Source: Lingula anatina (lineage: Eukaryota; Brachiopoda; Lingulata; Lingulida; Lingulidae). From it: a stretch of DNA of 64,000 nucleotides. Shown piece by piece: positions 1 through 11,712 of this stretch (positions are counted from its first letter, which is position 1; each line of letters starts with the position of its first letter). Under the pieces are notes generated by a model. The model saw nothing but the letters and a program-made list of their open reading frames with translations. It did not search any database and was not told the origin of the DNA. The DNA lies in contig NW_019775620.1 of the NCBI RefSeq assembly GCF_001039355.2, forward strand, positions 208,653 to 272,652. The letters are read 5' to 3'. A program made the translations under genes and the position numbers.

Positions 1-1178
1 CCAATCATTTAAAACCAAATTATTTAATTAGAAATAGTGTATAACATTAAAGTCAAGTGCAGGGACTGTTGGAGCAATGGGTGTCCAATGATTAGGAGAA
101 ATTGATTTATATTTCTTTAAGGAAAATTCGATTTGCGGGAAAATTCGGGATAGGATAACTGCCTTTTACCGGTAGAAGCCCGCCTGGCGGTTGTTAGTTG
201 GTTGTAGAGGCATGTCAAGTTATTCTTAAATTGTCCTGACCGGTTTCCAAACTGTGCCCCACCCCCCACCCCCGCTCGAGCCGCCCTTGACAAATACCTC
301 AACAATTCTAAAATTTATTTTGTTTGTTGACACAATGGCAGTAATATTTTCATAAATACGCCCACATTTTTGTTATTTTGTTAGGGCGCATTTTCACAAT
401 TTCCTATGGAGGGCTCGTATATCTATCATTTTCTTTTCAATTATCTTGACATCAATATACATAATATATATACTCCAATGGAAGCAAAATTGCGTCGCCC
501 GTGGGTACGTTGAGTGACTTGCTCGTAAAATCCACCTGTTGATAGGTCAATTAGCCTACAGTCCCAAGAGCTATAACAAGGGCTGAGCACAAGAGTTTTT
601 CGGATTAATAACATGTGTCATACAGCTATTTAAAAGGTATATATAAATTTTATGCCTATGTGTCCTGCAAAGTCATTTACTCTTTCCAAACAGAAAAATA
701 AAACCTCTGTGATAAAAGTACCTGATATTGATATTTTCTGGTCAATTGGTCAATTGGACGCCCTTTTTGGAAACTGTGTTTAGATACCACTTGTTACTTA
801 ATTTAAGACGTTCAGCTTTAAGGTTTTGGCAAGGTGGACGTCTGTAGAAAAGTAGCCGAGTTTTAAAAAAGTTATCTAAAAATTGACCCTTTAAAGAGGT
901 ACACAAATTTTAAAATCTAAAATAACAATCTCATTAACTATACCAGTAAGACCCATAAAATAGAGTGAACATTGGTCTAAGGTATAAGCCATTGCCTTAT
1001 CTTTCTGAAAAAAAAAAACGACTGCTTATCTTTGTCCAAGTAGACGTAAATAGTCGGTCGTTAAATTAAGACCAATTTTGGACTAAAGATCTTTTACAGT
1101 AAACGTGACACCAACGTTGACTCTGTCTTGAACCCGGGTGTTTTTATATTTTTAAATCTTAAAAAAAGCGTAACCCAC
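1..1178. other. Intron or downstream sequence of the UNC-93-like gene; no exon seen
   Basis: This stretch follows the last visible splice donor of the UNC-93-like gene on the minus strand. It is AT-rich and broken by stop codons in all frames; I see no continuation of the transporter (remaining membrane segments) here, so the next exon probably lies to the left of the window. A short G-rich/C-rich patch near 255-275 is low complexity. Confidence 0.5.
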
Positions 1179-2222
1179 CTTAGTAAAATCACCGAAGAGA
1201 AATGCTTGGTGCAATCCGCTAAACATACATAAAGGTACCAATAGCGACATGCGGTAGTCTTTCAGGAGCATGAAGGTCCCAAGCAGCGTCTCCAAGGTGT
1301 CCTTCTTGCTCTCATTGCCATGAGCATGGGGACTGACTTCCGGTATAATGAAAGTCGTGATGACAAGTCCTACGAATATCAGCCCTACGTAGCTTCCTAA
1401 CAGTATATACACAAGGTAGTCTTCTGGTCGATGTGTCTTCGTTTCAGCGTGAGTATGCAGTGTTTCTATAGTCTCTGGACAACTTAGTAACCCACAGGAA
1501 GCATTTAAGCGGTAAGCTATGGGTGTGGTATCATTGTTGTATGTGGTGTCGTTAGTGGCCGGGGTCGCGTGGCTGGAGTGCTGGAGCACAGAGAATGCGA
1601 TGATATTGCCCCAAACGTGAGAACTTTTGAAGAGTAGCCAATGGAGGCCATTGAATCGACTGATGCTGAACTCGATTGGTTTCTGTGCTATCTCGGCGTG
1701 GTCAAGGGCCAGAGTGGTGATATAAAACCCCGTGGCCGTCCACTGAGCCCCTAGGGCAAGCCCCAACAACATCCCTGCTGGTAATAAGGTGTAAACCTTT
1801 GGGTAAAAGTTTGACGATACGAAGACTATATGACAACATTGCGCTAGCATCAACGTGCGTTTTGGCGTAAATTTTTCAACCAAAATTGGTGCATATAGGC
1901 AAGATAAGATAGCACCGACCCAAATCGCACAGAGCGTCAAGAACCCGAGTCCACCTTCTGTGTTCAAGCTACTTTGTAGGCTTCCCAGGCCATTGAAAGC
2001 TGTCATTACACAAGTGCCTGCCACTGCCAGCAAAATCAAATCTAAATACTTCCTGCGTTGTTGCGTCTTTCGCGCTTTTTTCTCGGTAACAAATTGCGTC
2101 TCTGCTTGCCCTTCTGATGCCTCTCCATTGAGGAACTTTTCAGCCTCTGGCATAGAAGGATCATGCTCTTTGAATTTGTCACTCGGGGGATGAATTTGCG
2201 TCGCCGTCTCCGCTGATGTCAT
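1179..2222 (-). CDS. UNC-93-like membrane protein, N-terminal part (partial gene)
   Basis: The exon encodes 348 residues from the ATG at 2222 to a splice donor (AAG|GTGGGT) at 1179/1178, phase 0. After about 58 hydrophilic, probably cytosolic residues come several hydrophobic segments. Seen motifs typical of UNC93A-type proteins (major facilitator fold) are a first membrane segment followed by LQSSLNTEGGLGFLTL, then SSHVWGNIIAF, then ASCGLLSCPE in a loop, then YILLGSYVGL, and GDFTK at the exon end. The loop before ASCG carries several N-glycosylation sequons (NDTT twice, NAS), consistent with an extracellular face. UNC-93 family members associate with potassium channels in nematodes, and UNC93B1 traffics Toll-like receptors in vertebrates; which role applies here is not known. 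The open frame extends 39 bases upstream of the ATG without another ATG, and CACACAG just upstream could be a 3' splice site, so a 5' untranslated exon is likely. The C-terminal half is outside the window. Confidence 0.88.
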
Positions 2223-3161
2223 CTTGCTGTGCACTTTCCTGTGTGATTGCAATACGGACAACGCTGTCCTATGTCTAGTTCCCAGTCCGCCGGTATTCCT
2301 ACCAATCTAGGCCGCGTGTATGGCATACGGTGACCTAGAAATAAAGATGCAGGTGGATTTATTGTGATGACAGTGTTGAATAATGCATACATATGTACAG
2401 AAATATCAAACATTTGTTCTATTCTAGTAGTACATTTTTCATTGCAACGAAAACAAAAACGTGAATTCATGCCACATTTGATCGGGCTACAGGTATATAC
2501 TTTTTAACATAATAAAGACCACGGATTCCTACTTTTTGATCGACACTTGAGAAAAGTGGTCAGTTTGTCGACCTGTTTATCTATACGTCTTCTGGTATTA
2601 CATCACCTGTTCCATACAAGCTGTGTTTTTACTATCTCGACTTTCTTACATGCATAACTAAGAGAGTACCACCTCCTCGTTGCAATTAATAAAATCTACA
2701 TTTGGGATTAGAATTTAGGTATTATAAACGTTAACGTCGTTTTTATTATTAGGCATTACATGAAGTGACCCTTGCCTTGTGCAAAATGGTATCACCACTA
2801 AACACACAAACGCGGCCTTGTCTTACCGGTGATACACAATGGTCGATGACTGATATGACAGAAACTAAGATTATTTCCGAAAAAAACAATGGAAAAGTAC
2901 CCAGTGCGAAGATTGGCTTTATCAAGAAGACATTGGAAGGAAAATCTTACCTCCCTGTCGCGGCATTACTTCCAACTCTCCTCATGACAAAAAGCCATCT
3001 TGTACTTGGTATATCTACGATATTTTGACCTATATATTTTACGTGCACTGCATACACTTTGACCTTTTGCAACCATACCTTCTGATTAGATAGTGAAGAA
3101 CACTAGTACCATATATTATATTGGGGGACTGTTCAAGTCCATCGATTTGATGCTGTTTTGG

Positions 3162-3163
<2 letters not shown>

Positions 3164-3198
<35 letters not shown>
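3164..3198. repeat. (CA)n microsatellite
   Basis: About 17 perfect CA dinucleotides, read directly. No gene nearby. Confidence 0.95.
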
Positions 3199-3201
<3 letters not shown>

Positions 3202-6200
3202 GATTCCCAGAAAAAAATGAACCCGCCTTTTGGCTAACCACAAATAACGACTGCAGTTTAAAGAAAGTAATTGCATCGTTGCAGCTTCTCTCAAGTCTCT
3301 CTCGACTGCTTTATTATTTCTTTTTTTCCACATAATTGGCTTCGGCATGTTATTCAACCTTAGTTATTATTCTTCCTAAGTGCTTACATCCGAAACGCCC
3401 CTTACAGCATGTGTATAGAACACGAAAGGAGAAAGGTTCTTGTTTTTTTTTTTTTTTTTTTGGCCCACGCAAAACATAGGTCTTTGACTTATCATTACCT
3501 TCTTTAAAACAGAACTGCCCTTAATTAACCTTTTTCTGTCTAGCCCCTCAGCAACCGAAGCCTGTGTCTCTCGCAGACCGCGAAGAAGCCCCATATCACT
3601 TCGATCAGGAATGCACATCGGGAACGAGCATATATCTTCCAAAATAAATAAGAACCCAACATTTTCAGATTTTCAGCTGCCCTTGAAGACTTTCAAGACG
3701 AAATGCATAAAATAAGCAGTTTTTAGAACAGACAAATTTCAAGTTGTAATCAAATTGCATATGTGAATGTATACCTTGTAGTTTTTTCTTGCAGAGTTCT
3801 AAGTTAGCGTTTTAGATTTTAATACTAGTGACTTTATAAATAAACTATTACCAGCACTTAAGTGACCTTGGCAACATCAAGGAGGGTTCACGGCAAAAGC
3901 CCTAATCAAATTTGAGCACTGGCCCTAATCTTGTGGTCGACATTTGGCTCAATAAACAGATAGTAAGTGATCAAAGGTGTGATAGGGGCAAGCACAGTCA
4001 GGAAATTTATTTATTTATTTATTTATAATGATAATGATGATGATTTTTTATACCAGAATATTATTTTTAGATGTTGCGTAGATTTTGATAAACACTTTTT
4101 ATACACATTTCAGATTTTTAGTGTAACTGTATCATATCTATCAGTCTATCACACTTCATTTTTTGTTCTCAAAATAGACATAGAAATAATAGTTCTAACA
4201 CGTAACCCCTTCGTCAGCATCTAATACATAAGCTGTTATAAACGCCTGTAGCACGCAGTGCTCTCAGCGGAGTACAGCAGTAGTGTATTATGCTTGATGC
4301 GCGCGGTGACTGTAAGTAGCTGCCGTCATACCTTCATTCATAGAAAACGTAAGTAATTTGTCTACCTGGGCAATATTCGCAGTGTGAAATGGTCACACCC
4401 CAAGCACCCTTAAAGTATACAAAATTTTGTAGGTTTTCTCTGTCAATGCCAAGGTTATTGACCGCAGGATGATGACTGTAACATGTGCCTTGGTATTCGG
4501 ACAAAATGTGTTGGAAAAAAAGCGATCTAGAGTATTATCAGTTTAGAGGTGTTATCCTCCCTTTTCCGAATAATGTTCTTGGTCTGTGGACATATATAAG
4601 TACACAGTGTGCATTGATCTGATTATGGACTTGAAGAAAGAGAGTTAAAGCCGATGTACTTATTTTTGTAATGAACAATAGGAACAAGTGTCGTCTACGA
4701 GTAACCCGTAGTCTCTAGATATCGAAAACGGGTCAGTAACCTACTGTTCGATATGGACAATGTGAATATATCAGTGCTCCAACATATTATGTACATACCA
4801 TAAAATTGTTTCCTTTTCATTGCAGTTAATTTTCATTAATAATGTTCATACATGAATTGTATTCACAAGTTTGCTTTTGTGTAACGACCCCTTCCTGAAC
4901 CATAGGATTTTCATTTTGAAGGTCCACTTAAGGAAAAGACTCAGCCGCGCATGCACGTGGAATAACAGAATAAGGATAACTCATCCAAGTACGGAAAACC
5001 TGAACTTGGACTCGGTGCAAATTTACTTCTCAATAAGATTCCACAAGTTATTCGGTGCTGGGTCACGAAGTGTAGGCCCTACTGTACTTTAGATGCTGAG
5101 GTACAGGTCCAACTTAAGATTTTACACTTTTTTATATCTTATGTTTTCTTTACCAGATTGTATTGTTTCCCAGACCCATTGACGAACATACGGCATGCAC
5201 ATGCGGACTAAATGTCTAGCACGATTTAATCGCACTCAAGGCTGTGTCCGTTGGCACGTGTTGGGTTCCTGCCATTACTAGAGTATCGACATCCCTGTCC
5301 TATCCGGCGGCTGATTTGTACGCCCACGTGTCAGCAAAAGCTCCAATTACTTATGAATTATAATTAGTGATCAAACTCGCTCAAACACCACTAAAAAGTA
5401 GAACTTAACTTTGGCTTATTGGTCCTAAATATTAATATGATGTAGAAATGTTGTTTTTTTTCTTTTTTTTCTTTTTTTTTTGTTAATACGTGAAATAAAC
5501 TGATCATACCCTATACTTGGTCAAATGAAGTTTCTTCTGCTTACAGTCAGACTCCATCGGGATAACAGTCGCATTCCCTGGCAAAAACTGTCTGTAAGCA
5601 GATGAAATATTGGCTACTACTCTGTTAAGTATCTGTTTATTTCTCAAGCTATTGACAAAAGAACTTAAACATTTCTGTTGATATTTCGTGGCTGATTAAA
5701 CTTTTCAACATGATATGACGTAGATATGACACCGAAACGTCGACCCCTTAAATTCGTTGATAAGAAGAACTATGGTGTGTGTTACACGCTCATGTCGGGC
5801 AAAGTGAGTCGATCAACTCACTGCAAGCTCTCGGATACGCTCGCTGTTAGCATATCCCAAGATCAGTTTATCTTAGAAGCCTTCTTCGTGTTATTTTATT
5901 TCTACAGATAACTGTTAGTGAGCACTAATTGGGCTTTGTAACTCGGCCTATATCTGCCCGTCTATGTGACTCCCTGCCTCTTCGTCCGTACATCCATTTA
6001 CAATTTTCGTAGCCACGGCAATTGCGCGCGATTAAAAAACGCGTTTAGTTATTATGATAGTTATGATGCGTTTAGTTATGATAAATTGAGCATAGCACCG
6101 ACGCCATGTAATCGAAATTGTACCACGTTCACATGATCACAGCTAGGATCAGTCCTTATTTGTCTTTTCAACATCTTGAGATGTGTCACATAATCAAACC

Positions 6201-8465
6201 TCGCTCGTTGTAAGCCTGGTAACCTTCCACTCATACGAACATTTTCCCCCCTTTTTTAAATATCTTCCTGGGTTTGATTGAAGGATATTAATCATTGGTA
6301 AACCTCCAAGATTAATGCCAATGGAAAATTTGGTCTTTCTTTAGTGCAAAATGACTGTAGTACATTAAACTAACCGAAAACACCAATACTAAACCACACG
6401 GCACTGTTATGTTTAATCATTAAACATGTCATTAAAGCTGGGGAAACCAAAAGTGTTAATAAATAAAGTATTTAGCCCCGTTTTAACAACACTGACCTCT
6501 ACAATTAAAAAGTTATACTTGGACGACCTACCCCAGATCAAGTTGCGCCTGGACGACCGTCGCTGCTGCACCAAGTGACCAAGCGTCCAGCAACAAACCC
6601 CCTCTTGTACACGTGCATTGTAGTGCGCCAAGTATAGGACGGCATTACACGCGCGTTAAGCGGTGTGTAAACTCACCAAGTATACTCAGAGTAAGAGACG
6701 TATTTAATTCGGCAGAGCGAAACGTCCCCCATTGCTCTGAGCGTTTGTTACGTCATGGTTTACGTCACCCATCGCCAACATTTAGACCTGTATTGGTAAT
6801 CATCAAAAATCATCACCTGACGGAAATCAGTTGATGCTATTCTTAGAGACTGGGCTGCGAGATCTCTCTTGGGACGCTGCTCGCCCATTTTAAGGGCGTT
6901 TTGCTTTATGGACGGCGATCACTGATCCATGGCTGTCTACTGTCGCTGTACATATGACCCTTTAGCTTGATCTCCATTGAAATGAAAACCGCACATTATA
7001 TTTACCTGAATGGTAGACAAATAGTTATCTTCTTGATACTGTATCGCACCCACCCACTCTCTCCATTAAACAGCAACGGGACTAACCAACAAACTGTCTT
7101 AACAACGCACCTAGTTCATGTTATTGCACAATATGATTTTCACTTTCCATCCTTTTAGAAACATATCCAAAAATGATATATTATCTGTGGCTGATTATTT
7201 AGGATATAACGTGTAGTTTGAGATAAAGGTGTTTTTTATTTTATTTTTTCTTTTTATTATTATTATTATTGTATTATTTTTTTTTTACAGTTCATAGGAT
7301 GAAAAAAGTTTGTATTTTGTTGCATTCGGCGCCTCTTCACTTACACGCCATGCATTTCAGCATAAGGTGTAAAAAATCAAAATATTACACGGAGGTTCTG
7401 AGGGAAGAGTGGAAAAGAAATACGGTTGGGTGGATTAAGAATGCAGATTGGATCCAGGCTCGGAGGCCATTTGGAACATAAATTTTATGCAAAGTGACCA
7501 AGATACCTGAAACTTTGGGGAATGGTCATGCACATATTGAAGTTTAAGTCCAGCAAATTTCTTGATATTTGATGGACCTTTGTAGGATTTGATAATTTTT
7601 TATGGGGTCACCCTGTATAAAGTTTAAGAAAGGGGTCACGAGAAAAACGTTGCCGGTGTCTTTTCCTTTAATCAGCTGCGGGTTCAGCACTCTAAGCTAC
7701 GTCACATGAGCCTTAGGCCAGTTAATAGTGTGACCAAACCACTGCAAGCATCCAACAAATATCTCTTCTGAAAGCAAGGACTTCAAGATATGAGGAATTT
7801 CACCATCGAAATAAAGAAAAACCTTTATTTTGATTTTTTTTTTTTAATAATTATTTCCTTTAATTCTCTCCCCAACGTCAGCAGAACCGCGAACCACACC
7901 TTTACTGCAACGTACTTAACACATCAGTTGATTCTATCTGACCCATCACAGCACTGTCTACTCCTTAGGCATTCAGATCGAATCAGCGTCGATCCAAACA
8001 AGTGAACTGTGTGCCCGACCTAGTGTTGCTGTTCATGCAGTGTATGAGGGGCAGACAGAAGTCCGAGTGCATCTCCATCAGCAGAACAAATAACGTGGAC
8101 TTAGCGTGTCATATTTGAAAGAGCATCAGCGCCATGATGCTTAATAGCAGGAACTATATATGCACAATATATAAAATAAATAATTGAAAAAAAGACAGAC
8201 AGACAGCATCTCCTCTTTCAACGTTTTTTTAGTAAAGATTAATATTGATTGATATAGGTTAATATTGTGTCAATATATTGTCAATATACTATCAATATAT
8301 TGTCATCCATGCACAATAGAGCTCGATAAATATAACATATACTGCAACTTCCAACATGAAATAATCGTGACGTAATGTGAATTGCGCTTGGATGTCAATG
8401 TTTAGAATGTTACACCAGTGACAAAATGACCATTATAAATGCACCAAGGAAGCGAAAGCTGAGCG

Positions 8466-8473
8466 TATAAAAG
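8466..8473 (+). promoter_or_regulatory. TATA-box-like element, target unknown
   Basis: The octamer TATAAAAG lies in a short GC-richer context (GAGCG before, GCAGCCTGGGC after), as in core promoters. About 500 bases downstream, at roughly 8930-8986, a stretch preceded by AACAG ends in ATGGAGCAAG|GTAATG, which looks like a leader exon with a start codon and a splice donor. No downstream exon could be joined to it in frame, so the pairing is only suggestive. Confidence 0.25.
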
Positions 8474-9400
8474 CAGCCTGGGCTGACAAGACATACATGT
8501 AGAATAGCTCCTCTTCAGTGTCGTGTCAGCGCCCTGTTTGATCAGGCTACATACTTATATATTGACCGTCTTTTGATCAAACACTTATAAGCAATGATTG
8601 ATTAGATCGTTTGCGCTGCGTCTGTCTGAAGATAAGCATACCACTGCGCGCTACGGCCCCTAGCTGGACAGTATACCTTCTTTACAAGTGGACATACGTG
8701 GATCACTGGTCCTTACCGAATATTTCAGTCCACTTTAACATGAAATAAACCAGTCCGCTATAAAAAAAGTAGCTATCGCTCTAAATACTTCAAAATATTT
8801 TTCCTTAAACAGTTGTATATTCTCCTTAAGCGGAATTACAACTGATACCTTTGCTCATAATACGCGGAAAATTGTATTTTTCGTTATGATCAGCTTGCGA
8901 CTTGAGTTTTTTATTAAACAGGGTTCGGTTAGAGATCAGCTTTCCTCAGTGGACGCTCTGGACAGGCCACCCGGACATGGAGCAAGGTAATGTTACATAC
9001 AGTGTTCTCTGTCGTGATACCCCCTCCTCCCCTTGCGTCTTGACCTAGCCGTCTTCATCTTAGCGTTTGAACATATAAAACAATGTATCTTACCGCACTT
9101 CAACCTGTCTTGAGAATGTCACGGGTGTCACATCCACGCTGTGTTTCAGATGTCACTTTAACGACAGAGAGTGCCCTCTAAAACTAGGCTACCCCTGTGA
9201 TGCGTTAAACCTGTTTTATAATACAGCATAATTTTTATATCATGACGCCCCCCCTCTCCCCCTTTACGCCTTTACATCTACGCTTGAAATTAGACAAAGA
9301 GAGTTCATTTTCCATGAAGTCTTCCGGTCTGTCACATGCAGCCCAGATCTCTGAAACTCTGGGTAGCCACATCATGGAGACCATTCCCATAACCCTTTCG

Positions 9401-9576
9401 TACTAGCAGGATCGATCTATCTCTGATGGGATTCTCGTTAAATCGCATTCAGTTTAAGCGTGCACTAAAGTTAATTACCCCCTAGCAGTTTCAGTGGGCG
9501 TAACAGACATTTAAGCACCTTAAACTGAATGCAATTAAACGAGAATCCCCGCAGAGTTAGATCGATCCTGCTAGTA
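9401..9576. mobile_element. Foldback (MITE-like) element with 57-bp terminal inverted repeats
   Basis: The 57 bases at 9401-9457 are the reverse complement of 9520-9576 with only five mismatches; the 62-base loop between them has no coding capacity. The outermost bases read TACTAGCAGGATCGATCTA on one side and the complement on the other. If the outer TA pairs are taken as target-site duplication, as for Tc1/mariner-type insertions, the element is 172 bp. No transposase is encoded, so it would be non-autonomous. Confidence 0.75.
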
Positions 9577-10217
9577 ACATAGGTTTTTGGGAACCCAGTC
9601 TTATTCCTTATCCTACATTTGCCTGACACTGGGCCTCAGAATCGACGGAGAACAGCCATCGCGACTTCAAAGAAAATTTTTCATAGCATCTGATTGTTAG
9701 TCCACGTTTGACATTAAAATGTATTATTTGCTCAGACAAAAGCATTGCTTATTTGGTATTTCATTCATTCTTAATTCTTAATCTTAATTCTATTGATTTA
9801 TTTATTCATTCATTAAATTATTCATTTAATATTTCGTAATTAATCATGAGCTCTTGCATATATATTCATGAAGTCCCGTATGAGACGTAATGGAAATAGT
9901 TATTCCTTAATGTTGAATTATTTGTTTCACTTCTTAATTTAAAAAATGTCACTTTCCCGTTATTAAACAATTTCATACTAAAAGGCATACAAATGAATCA
10001 TTTTAGTAAACAAGAAAACGCATTACCTGTCCGCCAAACTCCAAGCATCAGTGGACATTTTGTCTGCGGTGGAAACTGCTATGGTCAGACATTCGAAAAT
10101 CTCCAACATATCCTGATGAAGATGGCCAATAAGTCAAGGTATTACCTTTGTAGCTAATGGTGCTTTCGGTCACTGACTGATCTGTTGACATACATCAACT
10201 AAGTTTGTTTATGATCA

Positions 10218-10436
10218 TCAATCATCCAACAGGTTGGGGTTATCGACGCCACCATGAGTGAAGTCACCAATAAGTAGACAGTCCTGACAGTCCGATGATA
10301 CGATTTGCCTAACGTAACTGCGCTCAGGGTACGTGGAGTGGCGCTCTACCTAAGAGAAGATTGCGTTAAATGTGGAGGACAGTACGTCTATGTAGAAACG
10401 CTCGTGTCGATTGCACAAGCTTTCTCACCGTTTGTG
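10218..10436. mobile_element. Rearranged LINE endonuclease remnant
   Basis: On the minus strand, 10309-10218 reads through LLIGDFTHGGVDNPNLLDD, which matches the GDF(N)H motif region of non-LTR retrotransposon endonucleases. On the plus strand, 10329-10436 reads RGVALYLREDCVK and onwards, resembling the GGVALYVR region that normally precedes GDFNH in the same protein. The two parts therefore lie in opposite orientation, about 20 bases apart. Both are short and surrounded by stops, so this is a dead fragment. The family (CR1, L2 or another) cannot be told. Confidence 0.45.
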
Positions 10437-11596
10437 CATAGCTGACCTTCATATATATGTATGAGCAATACGGGTACATGTACGTTCAGGAGCAAAACCA
10501 AGGTAACATCAACGTGGACTTTGGACTTATATTCCTTTTAGCTTTTGTTTATAGTAACATAGAACTACAGCCAGATAGAGACAGTTCTTACTTTATGTAC
10601 TTAGCGGCAATAAATGTGTTAAAATGAGTGTGCTATATTTCCTTCAAATTGAATTGGCGAGAAAATAAAAGGAAGAAAAACTGCATTATTGTATTTCGTT
10701 TGTTTATTGAATGAGGGTGTGACACTCAAGATTTTATTTTTTTAAACAACCAAAAAGAATTTTATTAGTATTTACATTTTAAAGTGCATCTGCACTTTGA
10801 GCTGGTTGGTCTGAGTGCATAGCTCCATTACTGCCCTTAATCAAATCATATTGTTTTCAGTTGTACATGTACATGTGTGATAATGTTAAGCGGTACTCGG
10901 TTCTTAAAGGTATTCTAGACACGCTTGAAAATTTTATGGAGTCAAATGTCTAAACATCTATGAAACTGCTCATTTTTTCCAATTCACAAGATAAAAACCC
11001 TAAGAAAATTACATTTTTCAATGTCACGAATAAAATGCCGTCAAAATGTAATAAAATGTTATAATATGTTAATTCGCTAAGAGGAAATTTATTTAACTAG
11101 AAATAGCAGAAAAAACATTAGATCAAATTGAAGATGCAGGTCGAACCTTTATTCAGCACAAATTTCCCTTTCATCTCCAGCAAAATTAGATTTGGTGCAA
11201 AAATCTTGTATAAATTAATTCTGATCTCAAATTATAAGTATATTGCTTGGTGAAGCGAACAAAATATATTTAACTTTCTTTATTTGCTCTGTAACTTTTT
11301 TGACCCTCATTAAAGACGCATCTCATTGCTCTCCTTGTTTAAAAAGATAAGTCACATGTCACCGCAGTGTGTCGTGCTTTGTGAGGACTTAAGATTGTGC
11401 TAGGGAGTGCGTTTGTTGCGACAAATAACACAATTAGACAAAGTGAGAACATAATATTATGATTAAAAACACCTTCAGAGAAAATATATTTTCGATATAC
11501 TTAAGACGTAAAAGAAGAAAGGAAAAACCCATCCCATCCCCCGATTCTCAGGATTTATTAATAGCACCGAGAGGACATGATAATGAAAATTTGCGA

Positions 11597-11712
11597 GTGT
11601 GTGTGTGTATGCGTGCGTGTGTGCTCGTGTGTGTGTGTGTGTGTGCGAGAGAGAGAGAAAGAGAGAGAGAGAAACAGAGAGAGAGAGACAGAGAGAGAAA
11701 GAAAGAGAGAGA
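11597..11712. repeat. Compound (TG)n-(GA)n microsatellite
   Basis: GTGTGTGT-rich sequence from about 11597 to 11645 passes directly into GAGAGA-rich sequence to about 11712. Open frames on both strands here are artefacts of the repeat. Confidence 0.95.

Larger units (their letters stand above)
2262..9400. other. Gene-free stretch
   Basis: I find no coding exon I can support here. It contains a (CA)n run at 3164-3198, a T-run near 3440-3462, short ATTT repeats near 4009-4025, a T-rich low-complexity patch at 5453-5481, and a local hairpin (TCTGCTTACAG ... CTGTAAGCAGA) between about 5536 and 5603. The 7300-7650 part ends in GGGGTCACCCTGTATA and may be a decayed transposon, but I could not identify a transposase. 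A cluster of TCAATATATTG-like palindromes lies at 8240-8310. Confidence 0.5.

Noticed and set aside
1855-2193. Plus-strand open frame of 112 residues
   Set aside because: It is the antisense shadow of the UNC-93-like exon.
2219-2470. Minus-strand frame overlapping the UNC-93-like start
   Set aside because: Different frame, no recognisable domain, and mostly upstream non-coding sequence.
5726-5911. Short plus-strand frame starting MTPKRRPLKFVDKK
   Set aside because: No domain, no splice partner; length is within chance for this sequence.
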